A stretch of DNA of 37,925 nucleotides from a bacterium (GCA_029934085.1 JAOZMY010000014.1:1-37925); one strand, 5' to 3'; counted from the first letter of the stretch, positions 1-10,128 are shown. Program-made: numbers and translations. Notes: generated by a model from the sequence alone, not told the origin.

Positions 1-1287
1 ATTGCCGTGTATTTTACGAAGGACGGACGAAAGGTCTATCTTGAAAACAACAGCACCCTGTTTCAGCAAGAAGGGGGAGAACCCTATATCAGTGGAATTG
101 CCAGGGATATGACGGATTGGATCACCTCACAGCGCCGAATCAAAAAGCTCCAAGAGGAGATGCTCCAGGCCCAGAAAATGGAGGCCGTTGGAACGTTGGC
201 GGGTGGGATCGCCCACGATTTCAATAACCTTCTCATGGGGATTCAGGGGAATGTTTCTTTATTAAAGCTCCAGGCTCGACTGGAGCCTTCTGATTTTGAG
301 AGGCTGAAGAGTATCGAGGAATATATCCAGAGCGGATCTGAGCTGACCATGCAACTGCTGGGTTTCGCGCGCGGAGGGAGATATGAAGTAGCCCCCACCA
401 ATATGAACGAGGTAATCCGAAAAGAGGTCAACCTTTTTGGGAGAACGAAAAAGGAGATTGAAATACATCTTAAGCTCCAGGAAGATTTGTGGATTGTCAA
501 GGCAGATCAGGGTCAGATGAGCCAGGTGTTTTTGAATCTCTTTGTGAACGCCTGGCAGGCGATGCCGAAGGGGGGACACATCTATGTCCAGACGGAGAAC
601 GTGGCCTTGGATGGCAAGAGGATGGATTTTCCATCGATAGCGCGTGGGAAGTATGTGAAGATCACGGTTTCCGATACAGGGATCGGGATGGATGAAGAGA
701 CGCGAAAGCGGATTTTTGAACCTTTTTTCACGACAAAAGGGGGCGATCGGGGAATTGGCCTCGGTCTGGCTTCTGTTTACGGCATCATCGAAAACCACGG
801 GGGTTCCATCCAGGTAGAAAGCCAAGTGGGACTTGGGACTACCTTTACCCTTTTTCTTCCCGCCACAGGAGAGGTTGTTCGTGAGGAGAAACAAGAGGCT
901 TCAAAACGGATCATTACGGGGATGGGACGGATATTGTTGATTGATGATGAGATAAAAATTCTCGAAGTGGGCAAGCAACTCCTTGAGGTTCTCGGCTACG
1001 AGGTGGAATCGGCCAGTAAGGGTGAGGAGGCGATCGAGATTTTCAAGCGTGACGGTAAAAGGTTCGATCTCGTTGTTTTGGATATGATTATGCCAGGGAT
1101 GGGAGGTGGAGAGATTTTTGATGAATTGAAAAAAATTAACCCAGGGGTAAAGGTTCTTTTAGCAAGCGGTTATAGTATCGACGGTCAGGCCTCGGAGATC
1201 CTCGCCAAGGGATGCCAAGGGTTTATCCAGAAACCCTTTTCCATGGAGAAACTGTCCGAGAAGATAAAGGAAATTTTATCGAATTGA
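1..1287 (+). CDS. Hybrid sensor histidine kinase (PAS tail + HisKA/HATPase_c) with C-terminal receiver domain; 5' truncated by window start
   Basis: H-box [11 protein letters not shown]; HATPase motifs ([24 protein letters not shown]); REC domain RILLIDDE...[13 protein letters not shown]...FIQKPF. Frame is open to base 1. Confidence 0.93.
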   Translation: MAVYFTKDGRKVYLENNSTLFQQEGGEPYISGIARDMTDWITSQRRIKKLQEEMLQAQKMEAVGTLAGGIAHDFNNLLMGIQGNVSLLKLQARLEPSDFERLKSIEEYIQSGSELTMQLLGFARGGRYEVAPTNMNEVIRKEVNLFGRTKKEIEIHLKLQEDLWIVKADQGQMSQVFLNLFVNAWQAMPKGGHIYVQTENVALDGKRMDFPSIARGKYVKITVSDTGIGMDEETRKRIFEPFFTTKGGDRGIGLGLASVYGIIENHGGSIQVESQVGLGTTFTLFLPATGEVVREEKQEASKRIITGMGRILLIDDEIKILEVGKQLLEVLGYEVESASKGEEAIEIFKRDGKRFDLVVLDMIMPGMGGGEIFDELKKINPGVKVLLASGYSIDGQASEILAKGCQGFIQKPFSMEKLSEKIKEILSN

Positions 1288-1314
1288 CCCGGCTTAAAGG
1301 GATTGCTGGGTCAA
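1284..1314. terminator. Hairpin shared by the two convergent gene ends
   Basis: TTGACCCGGC...GCTGGGTCAA (10 bp with one G-U), loop ttaaagggatt; both flanking stop codons lie in the stem. No clear U-tract. Confidence 0.4.
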
Positions 1315-2075
1315 ACGAGCCGTGTAACGTCCTCGGCGATTTCAGGGTAATTCTCTCGCATTTTTATGTCATGTCCGGGAAACAGCAGGTCCATTGAGCC
1401 ACAGCGTTTTCTCAGTTTTTCGTATGATTTCATCCACGCCACGAGATCGGTTATAAGGGTGCTGGGCCAGTCTTCCTTGTAATTCCGGAAGGTATGGGCG
1501 CAGTCGGACCCGAGGATGGCCGTTCCCTTCTCCGTTTCCACCGCCACGGCCTGGAGGCCGACGGAGTGACCCGGGGCCAGAAGGCAGGTGATTCCCGGCA
1601 GGATTTCTTTGTCACCCTTGATCAGCCGAAGTTGTCCCGAGGCCTCAAGTTTTTTCAGGTGAAGCGTGGTGTCTTGAGAGTAAACGTGTTGAAAGGGCGG
1701 ACGCAGGGCAATTGGATCCTCCGTCCAGAAGCGGTATTCTCTTTCCTGAACGTAAACTGTGGCGTTGGGGAAAAGAGAGATGCCATCGGCATGGTCCCAG
1801 TGAAGATGGGTCAGGATGACATGGCGAATTTCGTTGGCCTTCATATCCATACGGCGGAGAACCTCCACCGGAGAAACGTATCCGATGAGGGATTTCTCTC
1901 GGGCCAGCTTGGGAGAGATGCCAGCATCGACAACGACCGGATCGTGATCTCCCGTGATGACCCAGATGTAGTAATGCCGCATTACGGTTTTGTCCCAGTC
2001 TTTCAGCCACATGAGAAAGGCGCCGGAACTTGTGAAAGGACCGGCGTATTTCAAGGCGTAGATGTGGTGAGTCAT
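1311..2075 (-). CDS. MBL-fold metallo-hydrolase, N-acyl-homoserine-lactonase-like family
   Basis: HxHxDH motif in ILTHLHWDHADG; LLAPGHSVG; ILGSDCAHT; LFPGHD. Substrate not inferable. Confidence 0.85.
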   Translation of the reverse strand: MTHHIYALKYAGPFTSSGAFLMWLKDWDKTVMRHYYIWVITGDHDPVVVDAGISPKLAREKSLIGYVSPVEVLRRMDMKANEIRHVILTHLHWDHADGISLFPNATVYVQEREYRFWTEDPIALRPPFQHVYSQDTTLHLKKLEASGQLRLIKGDKEILPGITCLLAPGHSVGLQAVAVETEKGTAILGSDCAHTFRNYKEDWPSTLITDLVAWMKSYEKLRKRCGSMDLLFPGHDIKMRENYPEIAEDVTRLV

Positions 2076-2095
2076 CTTTTCCTCACGAGAACGGG

Positions 2096-3319
2096 TTAGA
2101 TATTCCCTTCGACGATTCTTTGGACGGCTTTGACCACCGTTTCAACCTCTTCTTGGGTGTTAAAATATCCCATACTCAGTCGGATAGTGCCCTCGGGAAA
2201 GGTTCCCAGTGCCTTGTGGGCCAGGGGGGCGCAATGGAGGCCGGCCCTTACGAGGATGTCGAAGTTTTTGTTTAGAATTCCACCAGCCTCGGAGGGAAGG
2301 GGGCCTTCTTCCATCCACGCGAGGTTGATGGACCCGCAACCACCCAGCGACTGGTCTTCCCCACCTGGGAGGAGGCTATCGAAGGTGATGGAGACCGTTG
2401 AAGTCTGTTTTGTGACATCCAAGGGGCCATAGATGGTTACACCGGTAATTTCCCGCAGTCCCTGGATGAGGAGAGCGGTCAGTTCTCGTTCATGTTTCAT
2501 GATGGTTTCAACACCAGTTTCAAGGATGAAATCGACACCGGCACCCAGACCCGCGATGCCTACGTTGTTCTGCGTGCCGCTTTCCAGGGCATCGGGGAGA
2601 AAGTCAGGTTGATCCAGGCTTTCTGATAGGGTGCCCGTTCCCCCGCGTTTCAAGGGGCGAAGTGTGAGACCCTCCCGAAGATAGAGTCCCCCGGTCCCTT
2701 GAGGCCCGAGCAGGCTTTTATGTCCAGTAAAAGCCAGGAAATCGATGCCGTCCCTGACCACGTCGATGGGGTAACATCCCGCTGTTTGGGCCGTGTCCAC
2801 GAGGAGGGGGATGTCACCGATAATGTTTTTCACGGCGGCGATGTCCTGGAGAGTCCCGCACACGTTGGAGGCGTGATTGACGATGACCAATCGTGTATTT
2901 CTCTTTAGGGCCTTTTTCAAGGCGTCGAGGTCCAGAAAACCCTGGCGGTCACAGGGAATAATGTCCGTGGTAATCATTCCCTTTGATTCAAGGTGCTTCA
3001 TGGGGCGTAGGACGGCGTTATGATCCATGGCGGTGGTGATAATGTGGTCACCTTCGTTAAGAAAACCGTTAAGAACGGTATTGATTGACTCGGTGATGTT
3101 CAAGGTGAAAACAATTCGTCCCGGATCAGGGATATTGAAGAGTCGCGTTAGGCCTTCACGGGTGTGTTGAACGATTCGTTCAGCTTCTTTGGCGAGGGCG
3201 TGTCCCCCTCGTCCTGGATTTGCACCAACTTCCGTCATGAAATGGACCATGGCTTCCGTGACCTGAGGGGGCTTTGGGAATGACGTGGCGGCATTGTCAA
3301 AATAGATTAATTTTTTCAT
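2096..3319 (-). CDS. Class V aminotransferase / cysteine desulfurase family protein
   Basis: Starts MKKLIYFDNAATSFPKPP (internal ATG of the listed ORF); PLP lysine region DFLAFTGHKSLLGPQGTGGLY; VNHASNVCGT. Confidence 0.88.
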   Translation of the reverse strand: MKKLIYFDNAATSFPKPPQVTEAMVHFMTEVGANPGRGGHALAKEAERIVQHTREGLTRLFNIPDPGRIVFTLNITESINTVLNGFLNEGDHIITTAMDHNAVLRPMKHLESKGMITTDIIPCDRQGFLDLDALKKALKRNTRLVIVNHASNVCGTLQDIAAVKNIIGDIPLLVDTAQTAGCYPIDVVRDGIDFLAFTGHKSLLGPQGTGGLYLREGLTLRPLKRGGTGTLSESLDQPDFLPDALESGTQNNVGIAGLGAGVDFILETGVETIMKHERELTALLIQGLREITGVTIYGPLDVTKQTSTVSITFDSLLPGGEDQSLGGCGSINLAWMEEGPLPSEAGGILNKNFDILVRAGLHCAPLAHKALGTFPEGTIRLSMGYFNTQEEVETVVKAVQRIVEGNI

Positions 3320-3468
3320 GAGACCCTCACTGATTTCTTTTAACGATGATTCATAATTATCCAATTCTGAGGAGTTTGTGAAGGGCGATCTGGGGAAGAA
3401 TAGGGTATAGATAAGTGGCGGGTGCCAGTTGCCTTGAAAAGGTGTCTATATTATGATGAACGATACTT

Positions 3469-4566
3469 ATGTCGATGTCGTATAAAAAGTTTCGCCTTCC
3501 CCCCTGGGAAAGATCGAAGGGGCTTTCTTCAGTTTTGAAACCTTTGGGTTGGCTATATGGGGCGGGGATAGAAATCCGGAATCGGTTGTATGATTGGGGT
3601 TTGTTTAAATCCCATTTTCTTCCTATCCCCGTAATTTCCATCGGAAACCTGGCTGTCGGCGGAACGGGAAAGACACCCCTCACCATCGAAATTACGAAGG
3701 GACTCCTGAAACGAAATCCTGATCTGAAATTAGGGATTCTTTCCAGGGGGTATCGCCGAAAGACTACCGACCGATGGATCGTATCGGACGGAAAAGAGAT
3801 CCTGATGGGCGTGGCAGAATCGGGTGACGAACCCCGTCTGATCGCGAGATCGCTCCCTGGGGTAAAGGTGTTTGTGGGGGCGGATAGAGTCGCCGTAGCG
3901 AAAAAGGCGCTTGCCCGTTTCGACCTTGATCTTTTGATTTTGGATGACGCCTTTCAGCATCGACGGATTCACCGGGACGTGGATATTCTTCTTGTGGATG
4001 CCGAGACGGGGCTGGGAGGCGGACGGGTTCTTCCGTCCGGTCCTCTGAGAGAGTTTCCTTGGAACGTGAAACGAGCGACGTGTTTGGTTGTGAGCCGGTT
4101 TAATGAACGTATTCATCCGGACATTCGTCGTTTTTGCCCGCCTGAAATACCCATATTCAAGGTCAGAATGGCCGTGTCCGGTATTCAAGATGCGATGTCG
4201 GGAGAAGTTGTTCCTTTGGAGGAAATTAGAAACAAGGATGTGTGGGGAGTTTGCGGGATAGCCCGCCCCGCGTCCTTTCTCAAATCTCTCGAGATCTTGA
4301 AGCTAAGACTTGCGGGATTCTCGGCCTTTCCGGATCACCATGACTACACGGAGAGGGATTTTCAAGGAATCCTGCAAGAAGCGGGTGAGGAAGCCCCGGT
4401 TGTGACCACGGAGAAAGATTGGGTTAAATGGGAGGGAAGGCATCCGTTTCGAAAGGTTTATGTCGTTCCTGCGCATCTGGAATTTATCGAAGGGGAAGAA
4501 ATCTATGATTTTATCGAGCCATTCGTGTATAATAAGAGGAAAGGTGTTGAAGGAGGAGTGATTTGA
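3469..4566 (+). CDS. lpxK: Tetraacyldisaccharide 4'-kinase
   Basis: P-loop region SIGNLAVGGTGKTPLTIEI; LILDDAFQHRRIHRDVDILLVDA; VVTTEKDWVK. Confidence 0.93.
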   Translation: MSMSYKKFRLPPWERSKGLSSVLKPLGWLYGAGIEIRNRLYDWGLFKSHFLPIPVISIGNLAVGGTGKTPLTIEITKGLLKRNPDLKLGILSRGYRRKTTDRWIVSDGKEILMGVAESGDEPRLIARSLPGVKVFVGADRVAVAKKALARFDLDLLILDDAFQHRRIHRDVDILLVDAETGLGGGRVLPSGPLREFPWNVKRATCLVVSRFNERIHPDIRRFCPPEIPIFKVRMAVSGIQDAMSGEVVPLEEIRNKDVWGVCGIARPASFLKSLEILKLRLAGFSAFPDHHDYTERDFQGILQEAGEEAPVVTTEKDWVKWEGRHPFRKVYVVPAHLEFIEGEEIYDFIEPFVYNKRKGVEGGVI

Positions 4567-6104
4567 TGGCTGAGCACATCTATATTTTTGACACAACGCT
4601 GCGGGATGGAGAGCAATCCCCCGGGGCAACCATGAATATTCAGGAGAAGATACGGGTTGCCAAACAATTAGAGGCTATGGGGGTGGATATCATCGAGGCG
4701 GGATTCCCTATTTCTTCAGAAGGGGATTATGAATCCGTCCGTGCCATTGCCAAGGCCTTGGAGAGATCCGTCGTGGCAGGATTGGCCAGGGCTAACAGGG
4801 AGGATATTGATCGGGCGTGGGACGCGATTCGTCCGGCTAAGTATCCGAGGATCCACACCTTTATCGCCACCTCGGATATTCATCTGACTCACAAATTGAA
4901 GATGACCCGTGAGGAAGTCCTCCGGGATATTGCGGAGGCGGTTTCCTATGCGAAAAAGATGACGGATGATGTGGAGTTCTCCGCGGAAGATGCCACACGA
5001 ACGGAACTATCTTTTCTCTGCGAGGTGGTAAGAACGGCCCTGAAAGCGGGGGCAACGACCATCAATATCCCGGATACGGTTGGCTACACGGTTCCCACGG
5101 AATACGCGCATATCTTGGATACAATCCAGAAAGAGGTGGAGGGGATTGAGAAGATCGTTTTGAGTGTTCATTGCCACAACGACCTGGGACTCGCTACGGC
5201 CAACTCCGTCATGGCGATCCAGCATGGGGCCCGTCAGGTGGAGTGCACGGTCAATGGGATTGGTGAGCGTGCCGGAAACACGGCCATGGAGGAGGTGGTC
5301 ATGGCCCTGCGGACGCGCGCCGATCTGTTCCCCTATGAGACGGGTATCAACACAAAAATGATTTATCCGACGAGTCGGCTTGTGTCTCAAATTACGGGGA
5401 TGAAGGTCCAGCCGAACAAGGCGATTGTGGGGGCGAATGCCTTTGCTCATGAGGCGGGGATTCACCAGGATGGGGTGTTAAAAGAGAAGCTGACCTACGA
5501 GATCATGACCCCCGAATCAGTGGGAATCCCGAAGAGTTCCCTGGTCATGGGGAAACATTCGGGACGCCACGCATTCAGGGATCGCCTGAAATCTTTAGGG
5601 TTTGATTTGAACACGGATCAGATACAGAAGGCCTTCGAGCTCTTCAAGGCGCTGGCCGACAAGAAAAAGACAGTTTATGATGAAGACATCGTGGCGATTG
5701 TCATGCACGAGGTTCTGCGGATTCCATACCGCTATCGCCTGAACTATTTGAATGTTGTCAGTGGAACCTCCGCCATTCCCACGGCAGTGGTGACCATGGA
5801 GATCGACGGAGAGCCTGTCCGGGATGTGGATTTCGGAGACGGCCCGGTTGACGCGGCCCTGAAGACTATCAAGAAGATGACCCATTCCAAAAGCAAGCTC
5901 CTCAGATTCGCCGTCAACGCCATCACGGGTGGAACAGACGCCCAGGGTGAAGTGACGGTGCACGTGGAGGAGGACGGTATTTCCGTCATGGGACAGGGGG
6001 CCCACACGGATATCATCGTGGCGAGTGCCAAGGCCTATATCAATGCCCTGAACAAACTCGAATATCAGAAAGCAAAGCGCAGAGAGGAAGCGAACCAATC
6101 CTAA
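4566..6104 (+). CDS. leuA: 2-isopropylmalate synthase
   Basis: IFDTTLRDGEQSPGATMN; HCHNDLGLATANS; NGIGERAGN; HEAGIHQDGVLK; C-terminal regulatory domain. ATG 4566 overlaps the lpxK stop. Confidence 0.95.
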   Translation: MAEHIYIFDTTLRDGEQSPGATMNIQEKIRVAKQLEAMGVDIIEAGFPISSEGDYESVRAIAKALERSVVAGLARANREDIDRAWDAIRPAKYPRIHTFIATSDIHLTHKLKMTREEVLRDIAEAVSYAKKMTDDVEFSAEDATRTELSFLCEVVRTALKAGATTINIPDTVGYTVPTEYAHILDTIQKEVEGIEKIVLSVHCHNDLGLATANSVMAIQHGARQVECTVNGIGERAGNTAMEEVVMALRTRADLFPYETGINTKMIYPTSRLVSQITGMKVQPNKAIVGANAFAHEAGIHQDGVLKEKLTYEIMTPESVGIPKSSLVMGKHSGRHAFRDRLKSLGFDLNTDQIQKAFELFKALADKKKTVYDEDIVAIVMHEVLRIPYRYRLNYLNVVSGTSAIPTAVVTMEIDGEPVRDVDFGDGPVDAALKTIKKMTHSKSKLLRFAVNAITGGTDAQGEVTVHVEEDGISVMGQGAHTDIIVASAKAYINALNKLEYQKAKRREEANQS

Positions 6105-6124
6105 GCTGCTGAAAGGAAGGTTTC

Positions 6125-7402
6125 ATGGGGAAAACACTTACGCAGAAGATTCTCGAAGATCATTGTGACGAAAAGGATCTTGTTCCAGGACAGATTGTTC
6201 AGTGTAGAGTCGATATCGCCCTGGGGAATGACGTGACGGCCCCTTTGGCTATAAAGGCCTTTGAGGATCTTGGTGTCAAAGAGGTTTTTGATAAGGAAAA
6301 AGTCGTCTTGGTCCCCGATCACTTTGTCCCAAACAAGGATATCGCCGCGGCTACCCAGGTAAAGGTTATGCGGGAGTTCGCCCGTCGGTATGACGTCAAA
6401 AATTACTTTGAAGTGGGACAGATGGGGATCGAGCATGCCTTGCTCCCCGAAAAGGGCCTGGTAACGGCAGGAGACGTGGTGATCGGGGCGGACAGCCATA
6501 CTTGCACCTACGGGGCCTTGGGGGCCTTTGCCACGGGGGTGGGGAGCACGGATTTGGCGGCGGTTATGGCCACAGGTCAATGCTGGTTCCGGGTCCCCGA
6601 GACCATGCGCTTCATCTATTATGGGAAACTTCAACCGTGGGTTTCTGGAAAAGACCTTATCTTGCATACCATAGGAGATATAGGAGTGGATGGAGCCCTC
6701 TACCGGGCCATGGAGTTCACGGGAGAGGCCATATCCGCCCTTTCCATGGATGGACGATTTACCATGGCCAATATGGCCATTGAAGCGGGGGCCAAGAATG
6801 GAATTTTCGAGGTGGATGATGCAACCCAGGCCTATCTAAAAGGGAGGGCGAAAAATCCCCCGAGGATTTACCATCCGGACAAAGATGCGGAATATGTGGA
6901 AGTGCAGGAGTATGACGTGGGGAAAATCGGACCGCAGGTGGCCTTCCCCTCGTTGCCGGGAAACGTGCATCCGGTTGAGGAGGCGGAAGATACCCCCATC
7001 GATCAGGTGGTCATTGGCTCCTGCACGAATGGGCGATTGTCCGATCTTAGAGAAGTGGCAGGAATTCTTAGGGGGAAACGGGTTCATCCGTATGTTCGCT
7101 TAATAATTTTCCCAGCCACCCAAGAGATTTACCTCAATGCCCTGCGGGAGGGGATTCTTGAAGTGTTCGTAGAGGCGGGCGCGGCGGTCAGCACCCCTAC
7201 CTGCGGGCCGTGCCTGGGAGGACACATGGGAATCCTGGCCGAGGGAGAACGGGCCCTGGCAACCACCAACCGGAATTTCCCAGGGCGTATGGGCCATCCT
7301 AAGAGCGAGGTTTATCTCTCTTCTCCCGCCGTGGCGGCGGCGAGCGCTATTCGAGGAAAGATTACGCATCCGGCACAGATTGTAGGAAAGGAGGAGATAT
7401 GA
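6125..7402 (+). CDS. leuC: 3-isopropylmalate dehydratase large subunit
   Basis: Aconitase-family motifs [44 protein letters not shown]; followed by the small subunit. Confidence 0.94.
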   Translation: MGKTLTQKILEDHCDEKDLVPGQIVQCRVDIALGNDVTAPLAIKAFEDLGVKEVFDKEKVVLVPDHFVPNKDIAAATQVKVMREFARRYDVKNYFEVGQMGIEHALLPEKGLVTAGDVVIGADSHTCTYGALGAFATGVGSTDLAAVMATGQCWFRVPETMRFIYYGKLQPWVSGKDLILHTIGDIGVDGALYRAMEFTGEAISALSMDGRFTMANMAIEAGAKNGIFEVDDATQAYLKGRAKNPPRIYHPDKDAEYVEVQEYDVGKIGPQVAFPSLPGNVHPVEEAEDTPIDQVVIGSCTNGRLSDLREVAGILRGKRVHPYVRLIIFPATQEIYLNALREGILEVFVEAGAAVSTPTCGPCLGGHMGILAEGERALATTNRNFPGRMGHPKSEVYLSSPAVAAASAIRGKITHPAQIVGKEEI

Positions 7403-7911
7403 AGTTTACCGGCAGGGTATGGGTCTTTGGAGACGATGTGGATACGGACCAGATTATCCCGGCGCGCTATTTGACTACCTCGGATCCAGAGGCCCTTGCG
7501 AGGCACTGTATGGAAGATGCGGATCCTTCCTTCCCGGAGAAGGTCAGGGAGGGAGATATCATCGTGGCGGGGAGGAATTTCGGGAGCGGTTCTTCAAGTG
7601 AACATGCTCCCATCGCTATCAAGGCGGCGGGTGTGGCCTGCGTGGTTGCCGAGAGTTTCGCCCGGATCTTTTTTCGGAATGCCTTCAACATGGCATTGCC
7701 CATCTTTGTCTGTGAGGGACTTTACAAGAAACTGAAGGACGGAGATATCATCCACGTGGATGGGGATAAAGGAGAGATTACGATTGAAGGTGGAGGGGAA
7801 CGTTTCACCGTGGCTCCCATTCCCCCTTTCATGCAGGGATTGATTCAGGACGGGGGATTGATGGCCTATGTGAAAAAAAGGTTTGTCTCCCCAAAAGTAA
7901 ATGTGGGATAG
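7399..7911 (+). CDS. leuD: 3-isopropylmalate dehydratase small subunit
   Basis: [38 protein letters not shown]; overlaps the leuC end by 4 nt. Confidence 0.94.
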   Translation: MKFTGRVWVFGDDVDTDQIIPARYLTTSDPEALARHCMEDADPSFPEKVREGDIIVAGRNFGSGSSSEHAPIAIKAAGVACVVAESFARIFFRNAFNMALPIFVCEGLYKKLKDGDIIHVDGDKGEITIEGGGERFTVAPIPPFMQGLIQDGGLMAYVKKRFVSPKVNVG

Positions 7912-7955
7912 GTTTTTGAGAAGTGTAAAAAGGCGGAGAACGGAGGAGAGGATTC

Positions 7956-8975
7956 ATGGAAGGTAAGGTAAATGTTGCGGTCGTGGGTGCCACGGGCGCC
8001 GTTGGAAACATGATGGTAGAGGTGCTCCAGGAACGAAATTTCCCGGTCAATGAACTGAAACTCCTCGCCTCGGAGAGGAGCGCGGGAACGACCATGCTGT
8101 TTCACGGAAAGGCCCACAAGGTTGAGGTCTTGACACCGGAGTCGTTTGAGGGAGTTGACGTGGCCCTATTTTCTGCTGGAGGTTCTGTGAGTCTGGAATA
8201 TGCCCCCATTGCCGCAGAGAGTGGCGCGGTGGTGGTGGACAACTCGAGCGCCTTTCGGATGGAACCGGATATTCCCTTGGTGGTTCCCGAGGTGAACCCC
8301 CAACGAATCGCTGATTACCGGAACCGGGGGATTATTGCCAATCCTAATTGTTCCACCATACAGATGGTGGTAGCCCTAAAACCCATCTACGATGCGGCAG
8401 GTATCGAGCGGATCGTAGTTTCTACTTATCAGGCTGTTTCCGGGACGGGGAAAAGGGCGATCCAGGAACTCCAGGATCAGTCTATCTCCATCTTCAATTT
8501 CAAGCCGATCAAGACGGATGTCTATCCACATCAGATTGCCTTCAACTGCCTACCGCACATCGATGTCTTTCTGGAAAATGGTTACACGAAGGAAGAGATG
8601 AAGATGGTCAACGAAACGAAGAAAATTCTCGAGGATCCCTCTATCCGTGTCACGGCGACCACGGTTCGGGTTCCCGTTTTCTACGGCCATTCGGAGTCCG
8701 TGAACGTGGAGACGAAGAAAAAGATCGGCCCGGACGAGGTCCGTGATCTCCTCTCCAAGGCCCCGGGTGTGGTGGTTGTGGATGACCCTGAAAATAATCT
8801 CTATCCATTGGCTATCGACGCCGCGGGGAAGGATGAAACCTTCGTGGGGAGGATTCGAGAGGACGAGTCGATCGAGAGAGGGATTAACTTTTGGGTCGTG
8901 GCGGACAACATCCGTAAAGGCGCGGCGACCAACGCGGTCCAGATCACCGAGATTCTTGTCAAAGAGTATTTTTAG
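7956..8975 (+). CDS. asd: Aspartate-semialdehyde dehydrogenase
   Basis: VNVAVVGATGAVGNMMVEVLQER; NPNCSTIQMVVALKP; VSTYQAVSGTGKRAI. Confidence 0.95.
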   Translation: MEGKVNVAVVGATGAVGNMMVEVLQERNFPVNELKLLASERSAGTTMLFHGKAHKVEVLTPESFEGVDVALFSAGGSVSLEYAPIAAESGAVVVDNSSAFRMEPDIPLVVPEVNPQRIADYRNRGIIANPNCSTIQMVVALKPIYDAAGIERIVVSTYQAVSGTGKRAIQELQDQSISIFNFKPIKTDVYPHQIAFNCLPHIDVFLENGYTKEEMKMVNETKKILEDPSIRVTATTVRVPVFYGHSESVNVETKKKIGPDEVRDLLSKAPGVVVVDDPENNLYPLAIDAAGKDETFVGRIREDESIERGINFWVVADNIRKGAATNAVQITEILVKEYF

Positions 8976-8990
8976 AAGCGGGCGGGTTTT

Positions 8991-9387
8991 TTAGGGGCTC
9001 TTAAGTAGGGCTTCGATCTTTTTGGCGAGGCGCTCCCGGGTGAGGGCCCCCTGAACGATGTCCACGCGTTTTCCTGTTTTATCGTAAAAGTAGGTTGTGG
9101 GGATGGCCTGAATTTTCAGGCTGTCCATGAGGGTTTGATTCCCCAGGTAGATTGGATACGGAATCTTTATCTTTTCCAGGAAGGGGCGTAGAATCTTTGT
9201 TCCTCCCTTGTCTAAGCTGATGCCAATGACGACGACCCCCTTCGATTTGTAACTGCGTGCCAAGGAAACGAGTTCAGGAAGTTCCTCTCGGCACGGCTCA
9301 CACCACGTGGTAAAAAAGTTGACGACAAGCACGTTTCCTTTTTGGGATCGGATGGTTTTCTCGAAGGTGGTAGGGCTCAGGATGGGG
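8991..9387 (-). CDS. TlpA/ResA-like thioredoxin-fold domain; the listed ORF extends to 9620 but its N-terminal part is an off-frame reading of the 4Fe-4S gene. True start unresolved.
   Basis: TTFEKTIRSQKGNVLVVNFFTTWCEPCREELPELVSLA...VVVIGISLDKGG...IQAIPTTYFYDKTGKRV; CxxC = CEPC. Domain start (9387) is approximate. Confidence 0.75.
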
Positions 9388-9727
9388 ATCTGATTTTGTA
9401 GAGAAGTTCTTGGAGGAATCCAAAGGGGCAGAGCCAACCGCAGGGGAACCTTCCCGCCAGCATTCCGATCATCCCGAGGAATCCAATGATAAAGCTTCCC
9501 ACGTGGAGGCGGGCGCTTGCCAGCGAGGGCCGGATGCTTGCGAAGATGAATTGAAGCGAGCCGAGGGGGCAGGCGAACGTGGCCGCCGGGCAGGAGTAAC
9601 AGTTGAGACCAGGAACACAAAAGGACTTCAGAGGGCCCTGGTAGATCTTCCGCGTGAGGATAAAACCCAGGGATGAATTGGTTAGGAAGGTGGCAATTAC
9701 CTGGATGAGTCTTCTGAGATGCCCCAT
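9377..9727 (-). CDS. Truncated NapH-like 4Fe-4S membrane protein (N-terminal half only)
   Basis: IYQGPLKSFCVPGLNCYSCPAATFACPLGSLQ and GRFPCGWLCPFGFLQELLYKI typify the N-terminal half of longer 4Fe-4S membrane proteins; stops right after LLYKIRSPS. Confidence 0.7.
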   Translation of the reverse strand: MGHLRRLIQVIATFLTNSSLGFILTRKIYQGPLKSFCVPGLNCYSCPAATFACPLGSLQFIFASIRPSLASARLHVGSFIIGFLGMIGMLAGRFPCGWLCPFGFLQELLYKIRSPS

Positions 9728-9728
9728 G

Positions 9729-9875
9729 TTATCCGAGCCCGATGCAACTGAGGCATATCTTCGTGGCCTTTTCCAGGATGGCTAGGGTTTCCCCGGTGTT
9801 GATTCCCAGGAGAAGCAGGAGTAGGAAGAAAAATAATCCGAGGTAAATCCCCAAGGTCTTGTGCTTACGGATCAT
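9729..9875 (-). CDS. CD1871A-like small CXXC membrane peptide (48 aa)
   Basis: MIRKHKTLGIYLGLFFFLLLLLLGINTGETLAILEKATKICLSCIGLG: one TM helix and terminal CLSCIGLG, resembling the CD1871A CXXC family; strong SD (aggagg) before the internal ATG at 9875; directly upstream of the 4Fe-4S gene. Confidence 0.72.
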   Translation of the reverse strand: MIRKHKTLGIYLGLFFFLLLLLLGINTGETLAILEKATKICLSCIGLG

Positions 9876-9982
9876 AAAACCTCCTCTCTTCGTATATAAT
9901 AGGAGTCCGTGAAATGCAATGCCCGCTGTTCCAAATGAGGCGGAGGTGTTCGGGAGAATGAAGGGGTTTACCCTTGCGTGAA

Positions 9983-10011
9983 TTGACACCTTTGAACCTG
10001 GTATGTTAAAA
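9983..10011 (+). promoter_or_regulatory. Candidate sigma70 promoter for tRNA-Ser(CGA)
   Basis: TTGACA (9983-9988), 17 nt, TTAAAA (10006-10011), 14 nt before the tRNA. Confidence 0.4.
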
Positions 10012-10024
10012 ATATAACCAGCGC

Positions 10025-10116
<92 letters not shown>

Positions 10117-10128
10117 TAACATTAGGGG

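Noticed and set aside
262-894. 210-aa minus-strand ORF
   Set aside because: Shadow of the clearly coding histidine kinase frame.
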